From Undibacterium umbellatum (GTDB lineage: Bacteria > Pseudomonadota > Gammaproteobacteria > Burkholderiales > Burkholderiaceae_D): a stretch of DNA of 64,000 nt. Below are positions 53,659 through 61,989 of the stretch, piece after piece; the stretch's first letter is position 1, and every line of letters starts with the position of its first letter. A program made the position numbers and the translations under genes. The stretch lies in the NCBI RefSeq assembly GCF_014284125.1, contig NZ_JACOFX010000003.1, positions 248,001-312,000 of the forward strand. The letters run 5' to 3'. The notes beneath the pieces are model-generated. The model did not search any database and was not told the DNA's origin. It saw only the letters and a program-made list of their open reading frames with translations.

Positions 53659-54495
53659 TCAGGGCTTGCCAGGCGGGTCCAGCCTGATCACTGCCATTGG
53701 TGGCGGCTCGTTTGGTAGCCATTTTTGATGGATGCGAGTAAAGTGACCTTCTTTCTTCAGCCAGCGCAAGGCTTCTTCCCAGACCTTGATGGTGGCTGGT
53801 GGCGTGGAGGTGGAAAAAGCCAGGTACAGTTCCAGGCTGTCGAGGACTTTAACCTTTTCCACATCATCGGCAGAATGACCAATTTCCTTGAGCACAGAAG
53901 AAACTACCAGGCTGCCTTCCACCCATAAATCAAAACGTTTAGCCAGCAACATGTTGGCAATGATTTGTGGCGTTGGTGCCTGTTCTATATTTTGAAAACC
54001 CTTTTTGCGTGCCGTGTCTGCAAAGATGCTGGAACGGTAAGCACCGACCTTGAGTTTTTGTATCTCCTCCCCCATGCTGTGTATGCGAAGGGCATTGCCC
54101 TTGCGCGTGTACAGTGAAGTGGTGGAGATGGCGATGGGACCTAGCAAGACCATGAGTTTTTCCCGCTCCTCGGACCTGCCGACGGTGAATAGCAGGGTAT
54201 TCGGTTCGTCCAGCAAGGCCTTGTAGCCGCGTGCCCAGGGCACGACTTGTATGGGTTGATTGCTACCTATATGTGCCTGCATGGCTTGCACCACTTCGAC
54301 TGCCATGCCCTCGGCTTTGGTACCGTTGCCAAAACTGATGGGTGGCCAGTCTTCTGTGAAGATTTGCAATTCTTGTGCTTGCGCATGCGTATGCGCAAGC
54401 ACAACCAACAGAGTCAATACGCAAACCACAACCCTGGTCAGCAAGTTTCTCAGCAATATATGTATATTGAATAAGAGGGATTTGTACGCTTGCAT
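53659..54495 (-). CDS. Orphan periplasmic substrate-binding protein (SBP_bac_3-like), second copy
   Basis: A 278-residue exported protein with a long N-terminal hydrophobic signal (LLTRVVVCVLTLLVVLAHTHAQA). The mature start LQIFTEDWPPISF and the motif VPWARGYKALLDEPNTLLF parallel the binding protein at 7874-8638 (VPWARAYAYATTTPNTGLF). No permease is near. It is convergent with the 205-residue protein gene, separated by 8 bp. A perfect 14-bp inverted repeat lies within its signal-peptide coding region. Confidence 0.83.
   Translation of the reverse strand: MQAYKSLLFNIHILLRNLLTRVVVCVLTLLVVLAHTHAQAQELQIFTEDWPPISFGNGTKAEGMAVEVVQAMQAHIGSNQPIQVVPWARGYKALLDEPNTLLFTVGRSEEREKLMVLLGPIAISTTSLYTRKGNALRIHSMGEEIQKLKVGAYRSSIFADTARKKGFQNIEQAPTPQIIANMLLAKRFDLWVEGSLVVSSVLKEIGHSADDVEKVKVLDSLELYLAFSTSTPPATIKVWEEALRWLKKEGHFTRIHQKWLPNEPPPMAVIRLDPPGKP
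54373..54404. repeat. Perfect 14-bp inverted repeat inside a signal-peptide region
   Basis: TTGTGCTTGCGCAT, a 4-nt GCGT loop and ATGCGCAAGCACAA form a perfect stem. It encodes codons for the AHTHAQA stretch at the end of the signal peptide of the binding protein at 53659-54495. The mRNA could fold here. Confidence 0.85.
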
Positions 54496-54690
54496 CTTGA
54501 CTCACTATCCTGTTGTGCAAAGTGTATTGCCTGGGTGCTGGAAGTTCATTGTGAGGTAATTGCGAGGTATTGCTTTACTGAAATTTACAATAATTGCTGC
54601 AGGAGCGATAGCAGTATACGCAAACTGCGTTGCATATGAAGCGCGCAGACACAGTTTTCTACAAATTGGAGGACGCAGGTCCTCCCGGTT

Positions 54691-56040
54691 TTATTTTGCT
54701 ACGCGCCTCAATGCCAGTGCCTTTTGAAATTCTTGCAAGCTACCGCTACGGCCATGCACACCTACCAGTTGCTGTACCTGAAGTTGTTGCTGTTTCATCA
54801 GGTTATCCAGTTCCAGCCCCCCATCAAAAACCGGCGGGATGGGGCCGACTTCAGGCAGATAAAACAGGTCGCCCTGAAACAGGGTCTGGCTGGCTTTATC
54901 ATATGCCACCAGCATGTCGGAAGCGTGGCTGCTGGCCAGCGGATAAATGTGTATGTTGCGGTCACCCAGGTCCAGCTCTTGCCGGGCTGTGATTTCCCGC
55001 ACCTTGCTTGCAACGTCCTGGCCTAGCTGCCGCTCCACCGCCAGTTTGCCATCCTTGCCCGTCAAAACCTGCACTCCGTCCTGCACATAGGAGGGTGTAC
55101 CGGCAATATGATCGCGATGGGTATGTGAGAGCACGATGTAGGCCAGTTTGCGACCAGGCGCAGTTTTTTCTATGAGCGCCCTGACTTTGGCAGCTTCTGC
55201 CGGGCTGATGGGGGCATCATAGATCGCCACACTATGCGTACCGACAGAGAAACCGGTGTGATAACCGGATTCGCTGCCATCTACCCTATAGGTGCCAGGG
55301 GCGATCAAGGTGGCGCGCAAGATGCCCTTGTCTTGCAGTTCAATGTAGCCAGCAGGCAGGTCAAAGCTATGGGCATCGATATGCTCAGCCACTTGTGCCT
55401 TGAGATGCCATTGCAGTACCTGCTTGCCGCCACTTTTTACGGTGATTTGTCGGGGTTGTAGAAAATTGCCTTGCATGCTGTAATCGGCATATTCATAGGT
55501 CGCGCTTGCAGTTTTTGCGCTTTGCACCTGACCGCTGATGCGCTCGATGATCATGCTGGCAGGGCGGCCTGCGGCATCGTCGAAACTCACTTCCTGGTAT
55601 TTATCATTTTCAGTACCTGGCCCATTCAGCGGCGTGCGTTTGCTGGCTTGCTCAAGCAACAGTGCCGGGCTCAAAAATAGAAAATCGGCATAAGCGTTAC
55701 GGGCGTCCTTGGCAGGTCGCCTGTCAATTTCCAGTCCTTGTCGCCATTGCAGCAAATCGACAGTGGCAAACCCATCCTTGTTACCAGTGGACAGGAAGTG
55801 AAACTTGATATTGCCCGGCCAGACAGATTCACTGACAGAGCGGAACTGTCCATCTTGTTGCAAGATTAATTGCTGCTGGAGTTTGATTTCCTGCACGGCG
55901 TTTTGTGGCGTGGCCGCCTGGTGCGATACCAGGCGTATGCCTTGCATCTCAAGTGTGACGGCAAAGACAGGCGGCATGGTCTGCGCCTTTGCATTGCCAC
56001 CGGCAAAAAAAATACAGATGCTGGCAAGGATAGCTGACAT
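54691..56040 (-). CDS. Metallo-beta-lactamase fold hydrolase, exported
   Basis: A 449-residue protein, with a signal peptide from the chosen start (MSAILASICIFFAGGNAKAQ). A poorly recognised N-terminal region (about 20-270) is followed by a C-terminal MBL domain: YIVLSHTHRDHIAG (HxHxDH), PLASSHASDMLVAYD, and LFQGDLFYLPEVG. The last metal His may be VGVHGRSG. The substrate is unknown. ATG 56040 with upstream AGGA fits a signal; longer frames to 56220 lack a signal sequence. Confidence 0.8.
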   Translation of the reverse strand: MSAILASICIFFAGGNAKAQTMPPVFAVTLEMQGIRLVSHQAATPQNAVQEIKLQQQLILQQDGQFRSVSESVWPGNIKFHFLSTGNKDGFATVDLLQWRQGLEIDRRPAKDARNAYADFLFLSPALLLEQASKRTPLNGPGTENDKYQEVSFDDAAGRPASMIIERISGQVQSAKTASATYEYADYSMQGNFLQPRQITVKSGGKQVLQWHLKAQVAEHIDAHSFDLPAGYIELQDKGILRATLIAPGTYRVDGSESGYHTGFSVGTHSVAIYDAPISPAEAAKVRALIEKTAPGRKLAYIVLSHTHRDHIAGTPSYVQDGVQVLTGKDGKLAVERQLGQDVASKVREITARQELDLGDRNIHIYPLASSHASDMLVAYDKASQTLFQGDLFYLPEVGPIPPVFDGGLELDNLMKQQQLQVQQLVGVHGRSGSLQEFQKALALRRVAK

Positions 56041-56321
56041 TGATAATCCTGAGCATTGCGGGCTTTGCCTCAGTGGCGGTAAAGCGTCTGATGTAACCAT
56101 CCTGGTCTTCCTTGTCGTTGAGCGAAGTGAACTTGCATGCCGTGAATGGCATGCCTGTTTGGGCAAGGGACTTGTGATGCAGTTCAAAAAATTCAAACCT
56201 CTGCAGCATGTATTCGTCACAACGCAAACCGCGATGCATCAGATCCTCAAGCTACTGATTGACAGGAGCAGGTCGCAAAAGGTAGCGAGGGCAAGGCAGG
56301 GAAGATAGAGTGGCCGCTAAT

Positions 56322-56345
56322 GAAAAAGCCAGCCCAAGGGCTGGC
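56322..56345 (-). terminator. Rho-independent terminator after the FecR-domain gene
   Basis: On the minus strand, GCCAGCCC-TT-GGGCTGGC forms a perfect 8-bp stem followed by TTTTTC. It lies about 55 bp past the FecR gene's stop. Confidence 0.9.
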
Positions 56346-56399
56346 TGGCGATATAAATTTACGTTCACTTAATTGTGATCACTTATTTGTGTTCACATT

Positions 56400-58844
56400 T
56401 TAGCGTTCACTCAAGCCACGCATTTTTGCATTGCGTGCATCATCCTTTTCTTTCGATCTTTCTGCGGGCGCTGGTGCAGGCGCAGGTGTCGGTGCCGGCA
56501 TGGCTCTCGGGACTGGCGCTGCTGCAGGCATGGGCATAGGCGCAGGGGCTGGCATTGCCCGTGGCGCAGGCGCTGGCATCGAAGATGGCATGGGCATGGG
56601 TGCCGGCCTGCTTTCCATGCGGGCAGGTTGCTGGATCTGCGGTGCTTGCTGTATAGGCTGCGGCTGAGGTGGAGGTTGTATCAATGGCGCTTGTTGTACG
56701 GGTCTTTCCATCTGAGTAATGGAAGGACGGCGTTCTATGGACCTGTCATTGCCACGGTCGACATTGCGCTCTGGCTGTCTTTCCCCACGCAATTCTTGCT
56801 GGCCATTATTATTCCAGGTGCTGCCAGGACGGTTTCCCCTGTCATTGTTTTCTACCGGTCTGCCGGGGTTTGGTGTCCCCATGATGGCATTGTTGACTGG
56901 CGTATTCGTTGATGGTGTATGCTGCGGCTGCTGGTTCACTGGTGGATTTACATGCTGAGTTGCCGGTTGATTCACAGCTGGCACCACATTGATTGTGGCA
57001 GGCTGCGCCGTGCGTGGATTGTAGACATTGGCATTGCCCGGCATGGTATTGCCATTGTTTGGCATGCCATTACCATACTGGCGAGGCTGGTTATTCGCAG
57101 GGTTGTTGGCAGGCTCATTGTTCCAGTTGCTGCCTGGGCGTGGTGCTCTCTCGCCATTCTCCACAGGCCTGATCTGGTTAGGCGCTGCCGCATTGTTATT
57201 TGTTGGCGCATTCACCGCAGGCGCAATATTGATGCTGGCAGCATTGCCTGGCTGTGGCGCGATATTCGCTGGTTGGCGAGGCGCATACACATTATTGCTT
57301 TGTACGCCAGTATTCGGCGTGACCAGGCCCGCGCCAACTGGACGCATGCCTTGTGTAGGATTGCTGTTGACTTCCGCCGGACGTGAGACAGGCAGGCCTT
57401 CATTTGGACTCAAATTGTTTATCCCATTCAGGCGTTGCTCAGTGCGGGTGGCAGGCAGCACCAGGTTTCTCTGGCGGTACTGGTCACCATCACGCCAGTT
57501 TTGCTGTCTTGCCTCACCAAAACGATTATTGCTGCCTGGCGCGATACTCGGTGCCTCAGTCAGCGCAACCGGGGTTTGCCTGCCAGATGTCACCAGCCTG
57601 CTGCTCGAGACTGGCATGACATGTTCACCACGCGTGAAGGTGGTAGTTGGCACAACAGTGATGGCATGTTGCACACCCTGATTGACGTAACGGCCGCTGG
57701 TCGCGCTATTGTTGACGACCAGGCTTTGGTTCAGGCGTTGTATGTACTGGGTGTTGCGGGTATAGCCTGGCCGGTAGACCTCTCCTGGCCCCAGGGGGAA
57801 CCAGGCGACCGAAGGCTTGGAGCCGTGTTTGTGAGGGATATAATGAGCGCCACCTACAAAGGCCACCAGGGCAGGTGCATAGACAGGGCGGTGATGGTGA
57901 TGTCGCGGACCCGGCACCCAGGCCCAGCGAGTACCAACATACGCCCAGCGGCCATAGTGGTAAGGCGCAAAACCCCAGGGCGCACGGTCTACCCAGGTCC
58001 ATCCCCATGGCGCGACGTAGACCCAGTTGCCATCACGGTAAGGTGCCCAACTGGCACTGACCTGGCGCGGATACCAGACTGCGCCATAATTGGTGGTTGT
58101 TTCCCATACTCCGTATTGATCAAGCTGTTCGTAGCCTATCACTTCACGCGAGACATAGCGCACGGTTTCCAGGTTTTCTTCAGCGCGGTCACGGTCAGCC
58201 GCCCACAGATCAAAAGCATCGTGTGGCGAGACTGTGCCTATGGAATTGTGTTGCAGATTGCTACCCATGAAGCGGGTTTGCTCTCCCTGCCTGATGGTGA
58301 TGGTATCGCGTTCACCGTGAGCAATCGCGGTGCCGCGTCTTACCTGTACCGTGGTGCTGTTGTCAGGGTTGACAGTGATCTTGTATTCGCCAGGCTCTTG
58401 CAGCGAGAACACCATGTTTGGTGTACGTATATCAAAATTTTCTTTGCTGCTGAGCTCGCGCACACGTACCACCATGCCACCCTGATTCAAGTCGATTTGC
58501 GTATTGTCATCGTCCAGCAGGTTGAAGCTGATGCGGGTGTTTTCCTGCATGCGCAAGACATTCGGACCCACACGCAATTCTGCCTTGCCAGCGTAGGGCA
58601 CTTGCAAGCTGTCACCAGTAGAAATGGGACGATTGAGCATCAGCGCAGTCCAGTCATTGCTGCCCGCATCGGCAAAGCTGATATTGCCGTGGGAGTAACT
58701 GACCCTGGCAACGCGGCCCGGTGGCTCATCCTGGGCATGCACGGGGGTAAGTACAAACAGGCTGGCCACGGCCAGCGCCGCGAATTTCAACAAGGGAGCA
58801 CGGCGTACTCTGGCGAGCAGGGTGGGGCGATGTAAGACAGGCAT
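56400..58844 (-). CDS. FecR-domain/DUF6600 exported protein with low-complexity tail
   Basis: An 814-residue exported protein. The signal peptide ends TPVHAQ (near 38). A FecR-like domain follows (about 42-200; RVARVSYSHGNISFADAG, NTRISFNLLDDDNTQIDLNQGGMVVRV), then the DUF6600-type tryptophan-rich stretch (VWYPRQVSASWAPYRDGNW, VDRAPWGFAPYHYGRWAYVG). The last 350 residues are Asn/Pro/Gln-rich, with a MPAPAPMPMP-type tail, and probably unfolded. It is likely envelope-associated; the role is not known. Confidence 0.83.
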   Translation of the reverse strand: MPVLHRPTLLARVRRAPLLKFAALAVASLFVLTPVHAQDEPPGRVARVSYSHGNISFADAGSNDWTALMLNRPISTGDSLQVPYAGKAELRVGPNVLRMQENTRISFNLLDDDNTQIDLNQGGMVVRVRELSSKENFDIRTPNMVFSLQEPGEYKITVNPDNSTTVQVRRGTAIAHGERDTITIRQGEQTRFMGSNLQHNSIGTVSPHDAFDLWAADRDRAEENLETVRYVSREVIGYEQLDQYGVWETTTNYGAVWYPRQVSASWAPYRDGNWVYVAPWGWTWVDRAPWGFAPYHYGRWAYVGTRWAWVPGPRHHHHRPVYAPALVAFVGGAHYIPHKHGSKPSVAWFPLGPGEVYRPGYTRNTQYIQRLNQSLVVNNSATSGRYVNQGVQHAITVVPTTTFTRGEHVMPVSSSRLVTSGRQTPVALTEAPSIAPGSNNRFGEARQQNWRDGDQYRQRNLVLPATRTEQRLNGINNLSPNEGLPVSRPAEVNSNPTQGMRPVGAGLVTPNTGVQSNNVYAPRQPANIAPQPGNAASINIAPAVNAPTNNNAAAPNQIRPVENGERAPRPGSNWNNEPANNPANNQPRQYGNGMPNNGNTMPGNANVYNPRTAQPATINVVPAVNQPATQHVNPPVNQQPQHTPSTNTPVNNAIMGTPNPGRPVENNDRGNRPGSTWNNNGQQELRGERQPERNVDRGNDRSIERRPSITQMERPVQQAPLIQPPPQPQPIQQAPQIQQPARMESRPAPMPMPSSMPAPAPRAMPAPAPMPMPAAAPVPRAMPAPTPAPAPAPAERSKEKDDARNAKMRGLSER

Positions 58845-58972
58845 GAATTTCTTCCCGGCATTGGGTTAAACAAAATGACTAGTAACATGGCTAGTTCTAT
58901 CCTTAACGCACGAGCTGCTCATTTGGATGTCAGGATATTTGACAATGTTTGTATATTTTTGTAGCAACTTGC

Positions 58973-59974
58973 TTAGCCCGGCGTTACAGATGATGGCATG
59001 ACTTCATCTTCAACAGATAAATTCAAGCATTGCACCTGTGCCAGCTCGGGCCCGCTTTGCTGCACGAACTCCTGCGCCTGGCTGATGAGCCAGTCGTGCA
59101 CGCATTTGACTGCGGTGATGTTCAAGCCCTGCCTGGTGGAAAGTAAATAGTAATGCTTCTGGCTATGCAAGCCACTGTCAAAAACTCTTTGCAAATACCC
59201 TTGCCTGATCCTGCCACAGACATGGCTGTGACGTTCAAAGGCAATGCCATGGCCATGTTCGGCAGCTTGCAAAACCAGATTGCCATCATCAAAGCTGATA
59301 CTGCGCAAAACCTGTTGTGCGGGCAAACCCAGGGCCTTGAAATAGGCTGACCAGGACGAACCTGCACCTATGGTATTGGCATGCACCAACAAGGGCAAGG
59401 TCAGCAAATCTTCGACCAGTGCAGGCTGATGTCTGGCGATGAAGTCTGGTGATGCTACCGGGTAATAATAATCGTCCAGCAGTTTGTGCACCTGCACATT
59501 GGCTGCGTTGCCAGCACCAGGATTTTTACCAAGAAAACGCAGGGCCAGGTCAACCCCGTTTTCACCCAGCTCGGCCAGCTCTATGCTAGCCTGTATTTGT
59601 AGGGAGATATCGGGATGAGTGAGATAAAAGTCATGTAGCCTGGGGAGCAGCCAGTATGCAGCAAAAGCGGGCAGGCTGGCAATCCGCACCACCTGGCGCG
59701 GGCTACGATGATGCTGGCTGATGCGGTCGATTGCCGCGCCCAGTTGATCCAGCGAGAGCGTGACTGCCGCATGCAATTCACGCCCGGCATCGGTCAGCCT
59801 GACACCATTTTGGCGCTCGAATAATTCCAGCCTCAGTTGCTCTTCCAGTGAGCGTATGCGATGGCTGACCGCACTATGCGTGAGACTGAGCTCTTGTCCC
59901 GCAAGGCGGAAATTCTGCAGGCGACCCGCTGCTTCAAAAATACGTAAATCATTCAAACCTGGAATTTTTTGCAT
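58973..59974 (-). CDS. LysR family regulator (GcvA-like)
   Basis: A 333-residue LTTR of the GcvA/AmpR type. The helix-turn-helix is LNDLRIFEAAGRLQNFRLAG followed by ELSLTHSAVSHRIRSLEEQL, and the C-terminal part is an effector-binding domain. It is divergent from the NTF2-like/VOC pair, with a 30-bp dyad between them, so it likely controls them. Part of its sequence (about residues 59-115) recurs as a decayed copy at 61131-61300. Confidence 0.92.
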   Translation of the reverse strand: MQKIPGLNDLRIFEAAGRLQNFRLAGQELSLTHSAVSHRIRSLEEQLRLELFERQNGVRLTDAGRELHAAVTLSLDQLGAAIDRISQHHRSPRQVVRIASLPAFAAYWLLPRLHDFYLTHPDISLQIQASIELAELGENGVDLALRFLGKNPGAGNAANVQVHKLLDDYYYPVASPDFIARHQPALVEDLLTLPLLVHANTIGAGSSWSAYFKALGLPAQQVLRSISFDDGNLVLQAAEHGHGIAFERHSHVCGRIRQGYLQRVFDSGLHSQKHYYLLSTRQGLNITAVKCVHDWLISQAQEFVQQSGPELAQVQCLNLSVEDEVMPSSVTPG

Positions 59975-60015
59975 GACGATGTTTTTTACCTGACTAGTTT
60001 TTCTCTATACCCTGG

Positions 60016-60045
60016 TGCATATTTGTCGCTAGTGGCAAATATGCA
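60016..60045. promoter_or_regulatory. 30-bp dyad between divergent LysR and NTF2-like genes
   Basis: TGCATATTTG (60016-60025) and CAAATATGCA (60036-60045) are perfect 10-bp arms separated by 10 bp. It lies 42 bp from the LysR start and 39 bp from the other, the position expected for an LTTR binding site. Binding is predicted only. Confidence 0.5.
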
Positions 60046-60083
60046 GGTACTGGATACTGGCGCTTCTTTGAAAAGGAGTTTGT

Positions 60084-60674
60084 ATGCAAGCGCAATTTAC
60101 CATCCCCGCCAGCTCAACTGGCAAACAGATACTGGTGATTTTATTGGCCAGCCTGATGCTGTTGATCACTGTATTTCCAATGCGAGCTGATGCTGCCGCC
60201 GCAGTGGCACCAGCAACAACCTATCCGCTGGCGGCAGATGTCAGCAGTATCGATGGCATTATGCACGCCTATTATGAGGTTGTCTCCGGTCCGCCCAATA
60301 CGCCGCGCAATATTGCCAGGGATATCTCATTACATCATCCCCGTGCACAAATTTTCCCCACAGTACATGAAAAGAATGGCGATCCGCGCCTGCTGGTTTT
60401 TTCTGTCCAAGAATTCCATGTCTGGAGCAAGCCTGTCTATGACACTGGTTTTTATGAGCGCGAAATCGCACGCGAAGTGAAAAGCTTTGGCAGCTCCACC
60501 CACATCTGGAGCACCTATGAAACACGGCAGACACCTGATGGCGAAGTGACGAGTCGCGGCATCAATAATATCCAGTTGTACTTCGATGGCCAGCGCTACT
60601 GGATATTGTCAGAAACCTGGGACAGCGAAAGCCCGCGCAATCCCCTGCCAACAAAAAACGGGGTGAGCAAATGA
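60084..60674 (+). CDS. Exported NTF2-like protein
   Basis: A 196-residue protein. An N-terminal hydrophobic segment (ILVILLASLMLLITVFPM, residues 17-34) followed by Ala-rich cleavage-like sequence indicates export. The mature portion (about 55-185) has a SnoaL/NTF2-like pattern (GIMHAYYEVVSGPPNT, YEREIAREVKSFGSSTHIWSTYE, NIQLYFDGQRYWILSETWD). A strong Shine-Dalgarno (AAAAGGAG) precedes the ATG. Its stop overlaps the VOC gene start (ATGA), so both are co-translated. Function unknown. Confidence 0.75.
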   Translation: MQAQFTIPASSTGKQILVILLASLMLLITVFPMRADAAAAVAPATTYPLAADVSSIDGIMHAYYEVVSGPPNTPRNIARDISLHHPRAQIFPTVHEKNGDPRLLVFSVQEFHVWSKPVYDTGFYEREIAREVKSFGSSTHIWSTYETRQTPDGEVTSRGINNIQLYFDGQRYWILSETWDSESPRNPLPTKNGVSK

Positions 60675-61051
60675 AGATAGACCATATCAGCTTGCTGGTG
60701 AGTTCACTGGAAACCAGTATGCCCTATTATGAATGCCTGCTGCCGCAACTGGGTTTTGTCGAGAGCAAGCCGCAGGTCTGGACTGATGGTGAGGGCTTCT
60801 TTTTCCAGTTCTTGCAGGCACATCCTGATACCCGCCCCTACGAGCGCTATGGTGCAGGCATGAATCACCTGGGCTTTGGCGCAACATCGGCAGAACAGGT
60901 CATGCAAATCCGGCACTCCATGCATGCAGCCGGGTTTGCCGTGCCGGACCTGAAAAACCTGGGTGGTTCACTTGCCTTGTTCATGAAAGATGCAGATGGT
61001 ATCCGTTTTGAAGTCACCTACTATGCGCCAGGTGCGGCAGTGGTGGGATAG
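60671..61051 (+). CDS. VOC family protein (glyoxalase/dioxygenase-like)
   Basis: A 126-residue vicinal-oxygen-chelate protein. MKIDHISLLVSSLETSMPYYE is the first beta-alpha-beta unit with a metal His; NHLGFGATSAEQV provides another metal ligand (H) and RFEVTYYAP the C-terminal Glu. One pair of modules fits a dimeric enzyme. The substrate is unknown. It overlaps the upstream NTF2-like gene by 4 bp and probably shares control by the divergent LysR. Confidence 0.83.
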   Translation: MKIDHISLLVSSLETSMPYYECLLPQLGFVESKPQVWTDGEGFFFQFLQAHPDTRPYERYGAGMNHLGFGATSAEQVMQIRHSMHAAGFAVPDLKNLGGSLALFMKDADGIRFEVTYYAPGAAVVG

Positions 61052-61130
61052 CTGTTTTATTTGGCTATCGTATCCAACAATTGTTTTCCCAGAGATTTCT
61101 GTGGAACACAGATAAAAAATATGGAGCTTT

Positions 61131-61300
61131 GTTAGCAGCTTGTAGGCAGCAAGAGCTGAAAGGCTGGCAATTCGTACGACCGCGGCTGGCTACGAAGATG
61201 CTGGCAGATGCGGTCGATTGCCCTGCCCAGTTGATCCAGCGAGAGCGTGACCGCTGTATGCAATTCCCACTCGCCGTCAGCCATACTGTCACAGATTTTG
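61131..61300 (-). pseudogene. Decayed LysR gene fragment
   Basis: On the minus strand this stretch reads ELHTAVTLSLDQLGRAIDRI and QHLRS, aligning with ELHAAVTLSLDQLGAAIDRI and SQHHRS of the LysR gene at 58973-59974. DNA around 61200-61260 matches 59722-59785 closely (for example ATGCGGTCGATTGCC and CCCAGTTGATCCAGCGAGAG). Frameshifts follow on both sides, and no start or full domain remains. It is a relic of a paralogous LysR gene or a local duplication. Confidence 0.75.
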
Positions 61301-61313
61301 CGCTGACATTGCC

Positions 61314-61916
61314 TCAGTGCCAGCCACCAACCTGGGCAAATTTTTTGATGACATACTCAAATGTTCTTGCATTGCTGGCTTCTTCAAAGTCTCTTTGAGG
61401 AAGTTTATCTCCGATAAAGGGCATGGTGACATATACGGCACCCTCCATGGACGCAGGGAGATCAAATACAATGTTGACAGTAGGTGGAACTGTTGTTGAT
61501 ACCGAATAATCGCCTATGGTTTTTACGCTGTCACCATCACACTGCATGGAATAGGGGGCATTTTTTGCTTCTGTCGTCATCTTGGTGGGAAAATACAGTT
61601 TTCCTTGATACTGGATACTTGCTGTGCCGCAATGCACTTGAGTGCGATAGTTTTCGGTGTATCTGCGATATATGCTTAGATCGGCAGTTACTGAAATGAC
61701 TGCTTTTCCAGTTTTGGGCCAGATATGCGCTGCATAGCCAGGATATTCGTTCTTGATAAGTATCACTGTCGCGTTATTATCGCTCGTTTTTTCTCTCAGT
61801 ATTTCCACATTGCTGCCTGGCGCAAGATCGTATAGTTGTTCGCGATTATCAGCGCAGCCCGCGCAGGCAACGATAGCAAAAAACATAGAGAGACTGAACG
61901 TCAGTTTTCGACTCAT
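61314..61916 (-). CDS. Putative lipoprotein of unknown function
   Basis: A 200-residue product. The N-terminus SRKLTFSLSMFFAIVACAGC suggests a lipoprotein signal, with the modified Cys at about 17 or 20. The mature portion has no recognised domain; VHCGTASIQYQGKLYFP and YSMQCDGDSVKTIGDY include two Cys that may pair. ATG 61916 is chosen over ATG 61925 and a longer start, as no Shine-Dalgarno decides it. A 28-bp dyad lies directly at the 5' end. Confidence 0.6.
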   Translation of the reverse strand: MSRKLTFSLSMFFAIVACAGCADNREQLYDLAPGSNVEILREKTSDNNATVILIKNEYPGYAAHIWPKTGKAVISVTADLSIYRRYTENYRTQVHCGTASIQYQGKLYFPTKMTTEAKNAPYSMQCDGDSVKTIGDYSVSTTVPPTVNIVFDLPASMEGAVYVTMPFIGDKLPQRDFEEASNARTFEYVIKKFAQVGGWH

Positions 61917-61922
61917 TTTAAT

Positions 61923-61950
61923 CATGCATGTATTGTACAACTCATGCATG
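61923..61950. promoter_or_regulatory. 28-bp dyad upstream of the lipoprotein gene
   Basis: CATGCATG and CATGCATG surround TATTGTACAACT. The inner TTGTACAA is itself palindromic, so the whole 61923-61950 reads as a dyad with only TA/CT unpaired. It covers the upstream alternative starts, a position suited to an operator or translational hairpin. The function is inferred. Confidence 0.45.
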
Positions 61951-61989
61951 CAAATCCTAGTTTTGGGAAGTCAAATACTGTATTTGCTG

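Noticed and set aside
57435..58835. 466-codon frame antisense to the FecR-domain gene
   Set aside because: Antisense to a protein with recognisable domains and a signal peptide; no independent features.
61081..61398. 105-codon plus-strand ORF downstream of the VOC gene
   Set aside because: It is the antisense reading of the LysR relic and has no family features.
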